Origin: Methanolobus mangrovi
Lineage (GTDB): Archaea; Halobacteriota; Methanosarcinia; Methanosarcinales; Methanosarcinaceae
Direction: 5' to 3'
Assembly: GCF_031312535.1 (NCBI RefSeq)
Contig: NZ_CP133594.1
Location: 620,001 to 684,000, forward strand
Length of the DNA stretch: 64,000 nucleotides
Shown: piece after piece, positions 54,310 through 62,793 of the stretch
How the letters are laid out: each line of letters opens with the position of its first letter
Numbering within the stretch: position 1 is the stretch's first letter
Position numbers and translations under genes: made by a program
The notes under the pieces: generated by a model
Told to the model about the DNA's origin: nothing
Databases searched by the model: none
What the model saw: the letters and a program-made list of their open reading frames with translations, nothing else

Positions 54310-54672
54310 ACCTGTCTCCCCTGAGTATAGTTCCCACTAACTAACATTACTGATGTTCTGATCATTGAGAATATTGCTTAAGTTTTCAGACTTAGAGTAC
54401 CCCTGCTAAGTTCTGACTAAATACCTCTCCCATTTATATTTGAGGGCTTATAAATTATAAAGTTTACTCTCAAAAACATTTTAATATTTTTATTTATCTC
54501 ACAAAAAGATTCCTGTATGCTCTGCAATCAATTCCAATCCCAGGATTCATATTGCCAATAGGGATGAGAGCAGATAAATCTCTAAAGCTTTCTAAAATTG
54601 ATATTGAATTCGTCATTTGTTAAATACTTATATATGTATCTCCGCTCAAATTAACTTTTACGGGGTTATGGT
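54310..54672 (+). promoter_or_regulatory. Intergenic with AGCS symporter promoter
   Basis: Divergent gap between the peptidase and symporter genes. TTAAATACTTATATATG at about 54620-54636 is a good archaeal BRE/TATA; transcription would begin near 54658, giving a leader of about 15 nt. The minus-strand promoter of the peptidase should also lie here but is not distinct. Confidence 0.55.
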
Positions 54673-56073
54673 ATGGGTTTACTTGATGTTATACGGGAAG
54701 TGGTGAATCATTCATCCATACTTACATCACTTACAGAGATCGACGGTTTTATATGGGGTCCGCCGTTGCTGACATTATTGATTGGAACAGGACTCTTCTA
54801 CACATTCCGGCTTGGCTTCATCCAGATAAACAGATTACCCCTTGCCCTGAAATACGTTATTGGGTCAAGAAAGGCTGAAAAAGGTTCGCAGGGAGACATA
54901 TCCAGTTTTGGTGCCCTTAGTACTGCCCTTGCAGCTACAGTGGGGACCGGTAACATTGTAGGAGTTGCAACGGCAATAAAGACAGGTGGGCCCGGTGCTC
55001 TTTTCTGGATGTGGATAGCTGCATTTTTCGGAATGGCGACCATGTATGCGGAATGCCTGCTCTCTGTAAAATACAGGACTTTCGATGAGAATGGACAGGT
55101 TTCAGGAGGTCCTATGTATTATATCAAGAATGGTCTTGCAGACAGGTCCTATAGCGGCCTGCTCTCCAAAATGTTTGCTGTCTTTGGTATTTTCGTCGGA
55201 TGCATGGGTATAGGCACCTTTGCCCAGATGAATGCTATAGTTGATTCTGCAAAGATAACCTTTGATATCCCTGTCATCTACACTGGTGCAGTGGTCACCG
55301 TATTCGTGTTCCTTGTGATCATCGGTGGTATCAGGAGCATTGCAAAGGTTGCACAAGTGGTGGTTCCTTTCATGGCTATAGCTTACGTTCTGGGATCAGT
55401 ATTGATATTGCTTCTGAATCTGGACCAGGTACCCTCTGCAATCTCCCTGGTGTTCAGGTCAGCTTTCAGCAGGACAGCAGCAACAGGGGGCTTTCTGGGA
55501 GCATCCATAATGATGGCAATACAGTTTGGTGTGGCAAGGGGTGTTTTTTCCAACGAAGCGGGACTTGGTAGTACGCCCATAGCTGCTGCTGCCGCCAGGG
55601 TCAAAAGTCCTGTAAAACAGGGTCTGATCTCCATGACTGCAACTTTCTTTGATACTATTATTGTCTGCAGCATGACGGGAATGGTACTCATCATAAGTGG
55701 TTCATGGAAGGGTGAACTTGCAGGAGCCTATATGACGAACTATGCGTACTCATCCGTACTGGAAAATATTGGTACTTATGTGGTGGGAATAGGATTGATG
55801 TTCTTTGCCTTCACCACCATACTCGGCTGGAACTATTATGCAGAACGCTGTACTGAGTTCCTTTTCGGTGTGAAAGCAATACTACCTTTCAAGTTCGTAT
55901 ACATATTAATGGTATCAATGGGTGCATTCCTGACCCTTGATATTATATGGGTACTGGCTGACATATTCAATGGCCTGATGGCTGTTCCCAATCTGATAGC
56001 CCTGATAGCATTAAGAAAGATTGTAATATCCGAAACAAAGAACTATTTTGATGAGATGAAAAAAGAGTCGTGA
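54673..56073 (+). CDS. Sodium:alanine symporter (AGCS family)
   Basis: Sodium-coupled carrier for alanine or glycine, 466 residues with about 11 membrane helices. The family signatures FGALSTALAATVGTGNIVGVA and GGPGALFWMWIAAFFGM are present, as is SNEAGLGSTPIAAAAA in the middle and the late GWNYYAERC motif. Archaeal members (Methanococcus AgcS) transport alanine and glycine. GGGGTTATGGT precedes ATG 54673. It is monocistronic. Terminus is slightly basic and cytoplasmic. Confidence 0.92.
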   Translation: MGLLDVIREVVNHSSILTSLTEIDGFIWGPPLLTLLIGTGLFYTFRLGFIQINRLPLALKYVIGSRKAEKGSQGDISSFGALSTALAATVGTGNIVGVATAIKTGGPGALFWMWIAAFFGMATMYAECLLSVKYRTFDENGQVSGGPMYYIKNGLADRSYSGLLSKMFAVFGIFVGCMGIGTFAQMNAIVDSAKITFDIPVIYTGAVVTVFVFLVIIGGIRSIAKVAQVVVPFMAIAYVLGSVLILLLNLDQVPSAISLVFRSAFSRTAATGGFLGASIMMAIQFGVARGVFSNEAGLGSTPIAAAAARVKSPVKQGLISMTATFFDTIIVCSMTGMVLIISGSWKGELAGAYMTNYAYSSVLENIGTYVVGIGLMFFAFTTILGWNYYAERCTEFLFGVKAILPFKFVYILMVSMGAFLTLDIIWVLADIFNGLMAVPNLIALIALRKIVISETKNYFDEMKKES

Positions 56074-56117
56074 TAAGTTGTTTTATTTTCAGAAAGCCGT
56101 ATAAAAAAGAGTTTCTA

Positions 56118-56306
56118 TTATTTCTTCTCTTTTTTCTTTTCACCCTCATCGGAAGTTTTGCACCACTCATCGATTATAAGATCATCAGCACTCTTCTTTT
56201 CGTCCTCTTCGGTGGGGACTTCACACCAGTTCTGAATTTCATCATCAAGTGATGGTATCTCTATGTCTTCGGTTTTTTGTTCTTTTTTATCATTCTTTTT
56301 ATCCAT
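56118..56306 (-). CDS. Small acidic protein with two Trp-Cys motifs
   Basis: A 62-residue, very charged protein. Two similar units are seen: DEIQNWCEVPTEEDEKK and DLIIDEWCKTSDEGEKKK, each with a Trp-Cys pair about 28 residues apart. No hydrophobic segment. GGAGG lies six bases before ATG 56306. It is likely expressed, but I do not recognise a family. The paired cysteines could bind metal or form a disulfide. Confidence 0.65.
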   Translation of the reverse strand: MDKKNDKKEQKTEDIEIPSLDDEIQNWCEVPTEEDEKKSADDLIIDEWCKTSDEGEKKKEKK

Positions 56307-56553
56307 CAAATGCCTCCAGAATCAAGTATCTATCTTCATGTTCAAAAATGTTTTCGCGTGCCGTTCTTATTTTGCATTGTTATTTTAAGTTCTTATTTTT
56401 TAATTAATCCTCAAACAATAACAAGCCTAAAAAATGAATGATCACTGGTGAAAAATCGTTGTAACTAAAACTCCGGTAGTTATATCTATTCTGGTGAAGT
56501 CTGTTTCCGAAAGTAGAAATAGAGTTAGTTTTAATCATTTTATGGAGATTGGT

Positions 56554-57795
56554 ATGAAACGGATTGTTTTAGGATTCCAGCACGTACTTGCGATGTTCGG
56601 TGCCACTGTCACTGTTCCGCTGGTCGTTGGTTCTGCAATAGGGCTTCCACTTTCGGATATTGCAGTGATGATACAGGCTGTTCTTCTTGCGATGGGAATT
56701 GCAACCTTGTTACAGACATTTATCGGTTCTAAGTTCCCCATTGTTCAGGGTTCGAGTTTCGCCTTCATTCCAGGTCTTATTGCAATCGGTTCCGGGATCG
56801 GACTTGCTGCGGTGGAAGGTGCCCTGATAGTCGGGGGTATTGTTGAAGGGCTGACCGGGGCGTTAGGACTTATCGGTAAACTGAAAAAGCTGTTCTCACC
56901 CCTTGTTACGGGCATAACCATCATGCTTGTGGGTTTCTCTCTTGCCAATGTGGCTGTACAATATTCTTTTAACTATTTTGCCGATGCTTCCGGAGCTACT
57001 ATTCTGCCTTCTTCTGTAATTGCCCTTACGACATTCATTACCACAATACTTGTTGCACTGAAAGCGAAAGGAACATTCAGGACCATGCCGGTGATTGCAG
57101 GTGTACTGGTCGGTTACATTATGAGTATTGCATTCGGACTGGTTGATTTTACTCTGGTGACAAGCCTTCCGTTTTTCAGCCTACCTAAGTTGCTTCCCTG
57201 GGGCACTCCGGTTTTTGACATAAGTGCTATAATCATACTTCTTTTCGCATTCATGGTCAGCATCATTGAAAGTGTGGGTGATTACCATGCTATATCCACT
57301 ATTGCAGACCTGTCAATTGACAATAAAAAAATAAATCGTGGTATTGGTTCGGAAGGTCTTTCATGTTCCATTGCCGGTGTATTTGGTGCATGTGGTACCA
57401 CCAGTTATTCAGAGAACATCGGTCTTGTGGCTCTTACAAGAGTTTCCAGTGTGCAGGTTGTGCAGATCGGTGCAGGTATTCTCATATTGTTCTCACTTAT
57501 CCCTAAATTCTCCGGTCTGCTGGCATCAATTCCTGCACCAGTACTCGGTGGCCTGACAACAGCACTCTACGGAATGATCGGTGTTACAGGTCTTAAACTA
57601 ATAAAGGACAGGGTGGAGCTGAATGACAGGAACACGCTCATTCTGGCAAGTTCGCTGGTACTGGGTCTTGGTGCCCCGCAGCTTCCGGCAGAATTCCTGG
57701 CAAATTTCCCGCAGGTAATTGCAAGTATCCTTGCATCCGGGATGGCCGTAGGTGCCATATCAGCAATAATAATGGACCAGTTGCTCAAAGAGTAG
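56554..57795 (+). CDS. uraA: Uracil-xanthine permease (NCS2 family)
   Basis: Nucleobase:cation symporter with about 14 membrane segments. Family motifs: LGFQHVLAMFGATVTVPLVVG in TM1, QGSSFAFIPG in TM3, and the substrate motif FMVSIIESVGDYHAIS, followed by GTTSYSENIGLVALTRVSS. The frame is open to GTG 56494; ATG 56554 follows GGAGATTGGT and is preferred (413 residues), but the longer form has a more usual length before TM1. It precedes upp by 54 bp, so uracil is the probable substrate. Confidence 0.92.
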   Translation: MKRIVLGFQHVLAMFGATVTVPLVVGSAIGLPLSDIAVMIQAVLLAMGIATLLQTFIGSKFPIVQGSSFAFIPGLIAIGSGIGLAAVEGALIVGGIVEGLTGALGLIGKLKKLFSPLVTGITIMLVGFSLANVAVQYSFNYFADASGATILPSSVIALTTFITTILVALKAKGTFRTMPVIAGVLVGYIMSIAFGLVDFTLVTSLPFFSLPKLLPWGTPVFDISAIIILLFAFMVSIIESVGDYHAISTIADLSIDNKKINRGIGSEGLSCSIAGVFGACGTTSYSENIGLVALTRVSSVQVVQIGAGILILFSLIPKFSGLLASIPAPVLGGLTTALYGMIGVTGLKLIKDRVELNDRNTLILASSLVLGLGAPQLPAEFLANFPQVIASILASGMAVGAISAIIMDQLLKE

Positions 57796-57849
57796 AGAAG
57801 ATGCTAATAACAGGTAATCAAACTAATACATTCAAACACAGGTGGTAAT

Positions 57850-58548
57850 ATGATAAAAGATAATAGATGGAATGGTGTTTACTCATTTGAAGATTCTCCG
57901 TACCTCATGGAGATCCTCACCGAACTTCGTTCAAAAGAAACGGAGAACATCAAATTCAGGAAAGGTCTGGTCAAGTTGGGAAGATACATGGGCTATGAGT
58001 TTACCAGGACAATGGATTTCAAAAAGACCAGAATCGAGACCCCTTTAGAGAAGACAGATGGTGTTGCTTCTGGTGACAGGGACCATGTATTCATTATTAC
58101 GGTTCTCAGGGTCGCCATACCTCTTATGGAAGGTCTCATCAAGACACTTGAACATGCAAGGGTGGGAATCGTCTCTGCTTCAAGGGGTAAGGCACCGGAT
58201 TTTGAAATTGAGATGAATTACATTAAGGTTCCGCGTATAAAGGAAGAGGACACCTTGATAATCTCAGACCCGATGATAGCAACCGGTTCTACTCTCCTGA
58301 AGACCATTACAGAGATAAAGAAATGTGGTAATCCGAAAAGGATAGTTATAATAGGTGTGCTTGCAGCACCCGAAGGGATAACTGCGATAAAAGAAGAGTT
58401 TCCTGATGTTGAGATATATGTAACAAAGATAGACAGGGAACTCAACGACAAAGGTTACATCCTTCCCGGTCTGGGAGATGCAGGTGACAGGGCGTTTGGC
58501 GAGCCAATTAACATTTCCCTGCTTCCTATGATGCATAATCTCGAATAA
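57850..58548 (+). CDS. upp: Uracil phosphoribosyltransferase
   Basis: Salvages uracil to UMP with PRPP. The 232-residue protein contains the PRPP-binding motif [18 protein letters not shown], a flexible catalytic loop region ([21 protein letters not shown]), and the C-terminal uracil-binding [14 protein letters not shown]. It forms an operon with uraA. AGGTGGT precedes ATG 57850. A bidirectional terminator follows. Confidence 0.95.
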   Translation: MIKDNRWNGVYSFEDSPYLMEILTELRSKETENIKFRKGLVKLGRYMGYEFTRTMDFKKTRIETPLEKTDGVASGDRDHVFIITVLRVAIPLMEGLIKTLEHARVGIVSASRGKAPDFEIEMNYIKVPRIKEEDTLIISDPMIATGSTLLKTITEIKKCGNPKRIVIIGVLAAPEGITAIKEEFPDVEIYVTKIDRELNDKGYILPGLGDAGDRAFGEPINISLLPMMHNLE

Positions 58549-58595
58549 GATATCAACAGTATTTCCCGGAAAAGAAGTACAAAAATAGTAAAAAG

Positions 58596-58625
58596 GATCT
58601 GTTATCCAGGTAACAGATCACCTGT
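58596..58625. terminator. Hairpin between convergent upp and chagasin-like genes
   Basis: GATCTGTTA at 58596-58604 pairs perfectly with TAACAGATC at 58611-58619, loop TCCAGG. It is near the stop of the convergent gene at 58628 and flanked by A-rich and T-rich tracts, so it can terminate from both sides. Confidence 0.75.
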
Positions 58626-58627
58626 TT

Positions 58628-59344
58628 TTATTCGCTGACCTCAGTAATGGTCCTTATTTCGATCAGCTGTCCCCACATGTGGAAACTCATCAGGTCGTTT
58701 CTTGGGTATGCAACGAATTCGACCATGTTTCCATCATTTTGAAATTGTTCTGCAAGGTTTATCGGGTCATAATGTGACTCATCTTCAGCGATAATACCGT
58801 AGAATCCACCTTCAAGTTCCAGATATGCAATTGTTCCTGTTCCTTTTATAAGTTCATCTTCCTCAAGAACCATGACATTCAGTTTGAAGGTGTCTTCAGC
58901 TCCGGTCTTTTCTTCCCATGGACGCATGTAAATTGCAGATATATTTTGTTCACCCGTATCAACGACTTCGAATGTCCACTGGTGGAAACCACCTGCACCA
59001 ACTAGTTTCTCAGTTCCTTCTTGCTGTTCATAATTGTCTTCTTTGAGTTTCAGTCCATCGCCGTGAGTCAGGTTCCATGAATAACCTGTTGTGGGATTCT
59101 CTGTGAGTTTCACGAGGATTGTGTCTCCCTTTATGGCATATACTGTATTCTGACTGTCATTTTCTGAATAGGAGCTTGTGATGGGCTGCACCATGTCAGT
59201 TATCTCATCTGCGGTGTTATTATCCTCACTTGTCGGCAATTCTCCCTGCACATTATCTTCATCTGATGCTACACATCCTGAATTTAGGATTACAAGTGAA
59301 AGTATTGCGATTAAAGCAATGATTTTGATGAATTTATTATTCAA
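58628..59344 (-). CDS. Chagasin-like (I42) lipoprotein inhibitor of cysteine peptidases
   Basis: A predicted lipoprotein: hydrophobic helix ending ILNSGC, a lipobox-like site, then an acidic linker. The domain at about 70-160 carries the three chagasin loops: NPTTGYSW, GAGGFHQWTFEV and YMRPWE, which insert into the active site of papain-like proteases. The C-terminal 75 residues form a separate domain containing GTIAYLELEGGFYGIIAE, not recognised. TTG 59344 lies nine bases after GGGGGAG; ATG 59353 and ATG 59371 are in frame. It may protect the surface from papain-like peptidases. Confidence 0.8.
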   Translation of the reverse strand: MNNKFIKIIALIAILSLVILNSGCVASDEDNVQGELPTSEDNNTADEITDMVQPITSSYSENDSQNTVYAIKGDTILVKLTENPTTGYSWNLTHGDGLKLKEDNYEQQEGTEKLVGAGGFHQWTFEVVDTGEQNISAIYMRPWEEKTGAEDTFKLNVMVLEEDELIKGTGTIAYLELEGGFYGIIAEDESHYDPINLAEQFQNDGNMVEFVAYPRNDLMSFHMWGQLIEIRTITEVSE

Positions 59345-59463
59345 GCATGTCATCTCCCCCTTTTTGTTCATTAATAATTGTTTTTTAACTATATACGCAT
59401 TTATTTAGCTATGGGCTTGTAGCCGGGTTTCTGTCAATGTGCATGTCATTATATTCTCAATAG

Positions 59464-59486
59464 ATATATTTAAATAATATAAAGTA
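59464..59486 (+). promoter_or_regulatory. TATA promoter of small basic ORF
   Basis: ATATATTTAAATAATATAAAG is a strong archaeal TATA region. Transcription would begin around 59505, about 25 nt before the small frame at 59531, which has GGTG as ribosome site. Confidence 0.5.
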
Positions 59487-59530
59487 GTACATAGGCTGCC
59501 GATACCCGGCAAAACAAAAAAGGTGAAAAT

Positions 59531-59695
59531 ATGGATTTAGCAACAAAACTGAGATACAAGGTTATTAACCTGAACCATTTCAGACGATGTATGATGAGCA
59601 GGATGCAATATCAGCTATCTTCATACTGGAAAAAAGAGGCAAATATCCCTGCTTTCGACATGAAACCGGCAAAAGCTTCCAGCTTAACAATATGA
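59531..59695 (+). CDS. Small basic protein, 54 residues
   Basis: Frame from ATG 59531 to TGA 59693-59695. It is preceded by AAAAAAGGTGAAAAT, a clear ribosome site, and a TATA box about 60 bp upstream. Composition is basic with several Met residues (FRRCMMSRMQYQLSSYWKKE). No family recognised and no membrane segment. A 66-codon antisense frame overlaps it but has no comparable signals. Likely but not certain to be a gene. Confidence 0.45.
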   Translation: MDLATKLRYKVINLNHFRRCMMSRMQYQLSSYWKKEANIPAFDMKPAKASSLTI

Positions 59696-59775
59696 TTAAC
59701 CTCCATGAAAAACGAACTGCCATCTCTTAATAAAAAACGGTTAAGCATAAACATTTGTAAGGTCTGAAGTCTATG

Positions 59776-59792
59776 TGGGTGCAATGCACCCA
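59776..59792. repeat. 17-bp palindrome
   Basis: TGGGTGCA at 59776-59783 and TGCACCCA at 59785-59792 form a perfect inverted repeat around one base. It lies in the gap between the small basic ORF and the convergent pair of paralogues, so it may be a terminator or operator. Confidence 0.5.
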
Positions 59793-59820
59793 ATCCCTCC
59801 ACAACCTCCATTCTATTTTT

Positions 59821-60144
59821 TTATAATTCATCGAACTCTATGCTGACCCTCTCTGACTTCTTAGCCAGATTCTTTGAAAGCATACCGGTTTCCATCCTGC
59901 AGACGTGAAGAACTCCTGCGGGTACAAGGCATATAGGTGTACACTGTACTTCTTTTGCTCTGTCGATAACGAAATTATCTTTAATGTCCATGGTTTCCAT
60001 CATGGGGATTTCCATGTGTGACATTTTCTTGATCTTCTCACAGGGTGTGTCGATATCTATAATAATATTACTTCCGTCAAGTTCCCCTGTAATCTTGTGA
60101 GTGAACCCACATATTGCTGAATTGACCCGAACTGTTGTTGCCAT
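59821..60144 (-). CDS. Small Cys-conserved methanogen protein, paralogue A
   Basis: A 107-residue soluble protein. It shares with its neighbour the start VRVNSAICGF, a mid Cys in DTPCEKIKKMSHMEIP, a Cys-rich CTPICLVPAGVLHVC segment, and the end KKSERVSIEF. The five common cysteines are spread like a metal site. No family function is known to me; it resembles methanogen proteins of the DUF6951 type, a tentative match. GTGATTAAAA precedes ATG 60144. It follows paralogue B by 14 bp and is in the same operon. Confidence 0.75.
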   Translation of the reverse strand: MATTVRVNSAICGFTHKITGELDGSNIIIDIDTPCEKIKKMSHMEIPMMETMDIKDNFVIDRAKEVQCTPICLVPAGVLHVCRMETGMLSKNLAKKSERVSIEFDEL

Positions 60145-60158
60145 TTTTAATCACTTGA

Positions 60159-60479
60159 TCATTCGTCATTGAATTCTATGCTGACCCTTTCGGATTGTTT
60201 TGCCAGCGTTTTTGAAAGCATACCCAATTCCATATTGCATACGTGCATTACTCCCGCAGGCACAATGCATGTTGTGCAGCAGACATCTTGTGCCTGATTC
60301 ATGACATAATTTTCCTTTATGTTCCGGGTTTCCTTTTTTGGTATCTCCATGTGTGAGATTTTAGCGACCTTTTTGCAGTCAGTTTCAATATCTGCGATGA
60401 TGGTCTTTCCATCAAGTTCTCCAATTATCTTATGCTTGAACCCGCAAATAGCTGAATTTACTCTTACTTCTGATGTCAT
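60159..60479 (-). CDS. Small Cys-conserved methanogen protein, paralogue B
   Basis: A 106-residue paralogue of the protein at 59821-60144, first in the two-gene operon. Matching segments: VRVNSAICGFKHKIIGEL, ETDCKKVAKISHMEIP, VCCTTCIVPAGVMHVC, and KQSERVSIEF. It has one Cys more than paralogue A in the central VCCTTC cluster. Probably arose by tandem duplication. Function unknown; the cysteines could bind iron-sulfur or another metal. GGAGAACATACC precedes ATG 60479. Confidence 0.75.
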   Translation of the reverse strand: MTSEVRVNSAICGFKHKIIGELDGKTIIADIETDCKKVAKISHMEIPKKETRNIKENYVMNQAQDVCCTTCIVPAGVMHVCNMELGMLSKTLAKQSERVSIEFNDE

Positions 60480-60662
60480 GGTATGTTCTCCTTAAATCTC
60501 CATAAAAGTTCTATAATTATAGTTTCATTGAATGTGGATGGTTTTAAAAGTTTGCGTCTAAGTTAAAAAACAGCTGTTTTTTAGCAGTTCTGTCCGCTAG
60601 CTGCTGTAATTCATAAAAAAAATGTGTTAGAATAACACAATTTAAGAATGCATATTTATAGA

Positions 60663-60998
60663 CTACTTTTCTTCGTCACCGGAACAACTGCAACAGACAT
60701 TTCCTTTCAATATCTCTTTCCAGTCTCCGATCACGTCATGTGTCCAGCAATCATCAGCACCGGCTGCCTCTCTCATGGTGAGTGCAAAGATATATGAGAG
60801 ATCCTTAACTGTGGCTCCTGCTTCCAGAGCACCTTTGAAATGTTTCAAAACACATGGTTTTGATCTGGCTTTGATTGAAAGGGCAAAACAAAGGTACTGG
60901 TATGTTTTTTCGTCAATTGGCCTTTTTTCGGCATAGAGTTTGTCTATTTCATCAAGTTTCTCGGTAAATTCGGGAAAGAACTCTTCAAGCATCCTCAT
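60663..60998 (-). CDS. Carboxymuconolactone decarboxylase/AhpD-like protein
   Basis: A 111-residue all-helical protein of the CMD/AhpD fold: the CFALSIKARSKPCVLKHFKG motif includes a single Cys and the conserved His, not the CxxC pair of AhpD peroxidase partners, so thiol-disulfide chemistry at that site is doubtful. The C-terminus is extended with a cysteine cluster, GNVCCSCSGDEEK, which could bind metal. GGAGAT precedes ATG 60998; the frame extends to 61031. Single gene. Confidence 0.78.
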   Translation of the reverse strand: MRMLEEFFPEFTEKLDEIDKLYAEKRPIDEKTYQYLCFALSIKARSKPCVLKHFKGALEAGATVKDLSYIFALTMREAAGADDCWTHDVIGDWKEILKGNVCCSCSGDEEK

Positions 60999-61151
60999 GA
61001 TTATATCTCCACTGTTTTTTTCAGTTAACACTGTTAATCCGGCATTTGGTAATACGATTCAGTGCCAGATACTTCAAAATATGTTGAAGTCGCTATTTAA
61101 ATCTAATTGCTGTTTTCACCCTGTGTAAGAAATAGGTCTGATCAACGGGTT

Positions 61152-62063
61152 TCAAACCTGTATCCTGAAGTATTTCCCAAACACTCTGGGACTTTTCTCA
61201 ATAACTGCAATATAAGCTCCAAGCAGAATGAATATGCAACCTATAATGGTGTTTGCAAGCAAAGGTGTATGCAGAATGGTAAAATCAAAAAAGATGCCGC
61301 TGACAGGTTCAAGCAACGCAAGAATACTTCCCTTCTGTGCTTCTATCTGCGAGATACCACTAACATAAAGGAGTGCGGCCATGGCGGTATTCACGACCCC
61401 GAACAATATTAACAGGTTCAAGTTATCTGCAAAAACGGGTTTAGGAACTCCGCCAGCAAATGGCAAAAGTAAAACAACACCTATCAGGGTATACCAGAAT
61501 AGCTGGGCAACGCTTGAGTAATCATCCTTGATATAACGGATAGTTACAATCTCACTGCCAAATGAAAAACCGGCAAGGATTCCTGCAGCTATACCTATTA
61601 TGTACCCATTGCCCGCTGCAAATCCGGTCGTTATGCCGGACATATCAACAATGAACAAAAGTCCGATAAACGACAGTACCAGCGCTACTATCCCTTTACG
61701 TGTTATCTTTTCCTTGAGTATGAGTGGTGACAGCAGAGTAACATACATCGGTGCCGTATAGAGCATCAGTATTGCAACTGAGAAACTTGTGTATTTTATG
61801 CATATAAAATATGTGAAAAGTGTAGTAGTATTAATAAAGCCAAGCAACAACAGGTATCGTTTCTTTTTCCGTGGTATTATCTGGGATAACTTTCCCGTGA
61901 GTATTATGAATACCAGAAGCGAAAGCACACCAAAGAGCTGCTTGTAGAATATCATTGGTCCTGTTGGTACATCTTGCAGGTAATCAACGAATACGCCTAA
62001 AAGTCCGAACAGAACAGAACCGGTAACAAGTTCAATGTACGGTTTTTTTGATCCCGGGTTCAT
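61152..62063 (-). CDS. DMT superfamily transporter (EamA family)
   Basis: A 303-residue protein with ten hydrophobic segments arranged as two EamA repeats (about 10-140 and 155-290). The segment ALLEPVSGIFFDFTIL is typical of the second repeat. Probable exporter of metabolites such as amino acids or a nucleoside; specificity not readable. Divergent from the VOC gene by 100 bp. Confidence 0.85.
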   Translation of the reverse strand: MNPGSKKPYIELVTGSVLFGLLGVFVDYLQDVPTGPMIFYKQLFGVLSLLVFIILTGKLSQIIPRKKKRYLLLLGFINTTTLFTYFICIKYTSFSVAILMLYTAPMYVTLLSPLILKEKITRKGIVALVLSFIGLLFIVDMSGITTGFAAGNGYIIGIAAGILAGFSFGSEIVTIRYIKDDYSSVAQLFWYTLIGVVLLLPFAGGVPKPVFADNLNLLILFGVVNTAMAALLYVSGISQIEAQKGSILALLEPVSGIFFDFTILHTPLLANTIIGCIFILLGAYIAVIEKSPRVFGKYFRIQV

Positions 62064-62163
62064 AGATGGGAAATGGTGATATGGATTATATAGAATTTGG
62101 TGAGTGTCAGGATTTACGAAACTTTTAATATTTCAAACCCTACATCTAAATGGGGGTAAACAT

Positions 62164-62532
62164 ATGGCAACATTCATTCATATCGATGTACCAACGGACG
62201 ATCTTGAACGTGCAAAGAAATTCTATTTTGATCTTTTTGACTGGGAATTTGAAAAACCATTTCCAGAAATGGATTACTATCTCTACAAAACGACTGGCCT
62301 GAATGGGGAAGAAGGTATCAGGGGTGGAATGGGTCTTCGGGGAGAACCTGAACAAAGAATTACCAGTTATATCGGTGTTCCGTCTATTGAGGAATATACA
62401 GATAAGATAGAAAAAGCCGGAGGCAAAGTGCTTAATCAAATGCCAGTACCTGGCTGGGGCTATCTCGCCATCTGTCTTGATACCGAAGGAAATATGTTTG
62501 GCATCTGGGAAGATAATAGTGAAGCCGTATAA
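62164..62532 (+). CDS. VOC family protein (glyoxalase-like)
   Basis: A 122-residue vicinal-oxygen-chelate protein: FIHIDVPTDDLERAKKFYFD, then YIGVPSIEEYTDKIEKAGGK and AICLDTEGNMFGIWE. The putative metal ligands include His and Glu of these strands. Such proteins range from glyoxalases to antibiotic-resistance proteins; substrate unknown. GGGGT precedes ATG 62164; the frame is open to 62104. Confidence 0.88.
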   Translation: MATFIHIDVPTDDLERAKKFYFDLFDWEFEKPFPEMDYYLYKTTGLNGEEGIRGGMGLRGEPEQRITSYIGVPSIEEYTDKIEKAGGKVLNQMPVPGWGYLAICLDTEGNMFGIWEDNSEAV

Positions 62533-62700
62533 TCTTTAGCTACAGGGTATTGCAGTCTTTTTATTTTTTATTACTGACGGGGATGTCATTTACAAAAATG
62601 AATATCCACTGCTTATTTTTTATTATGTAAATATGATTTATTTCTTCTTTAAGACGTTACCTTTACATATCAGACTTACACTTTAAGTAGCCATTAGAAC

Positions 62701-62714
62701 TTTGTATATACAAA
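62701..62714 (+). promoter_or_regulatory. Palindromic TATA region of mtaC-like gene
   Basis: TTTGTATATACAAA is a perfect 14-bp palindrome with TATATA at its centre. It would place transcription start near 62735, leaving a leader of about 60 nt before ATG 62794. Confidence 0.45.
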
Positions 62715-62793
62715 ACCTTCTTAGCACAATAATTTATTCGTGTAAGCAGACATGCACCGCATAAAAAACATAAATTCTAGTAAAGGAGGCTCA

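Noticed and set aside
59611-59811. 66-codon minus-strand frame opposite the small basic ORF
   Set aside because: No ribosome site, no family resemblance, and the plus-strand frame has both TATA and ribosome signals.
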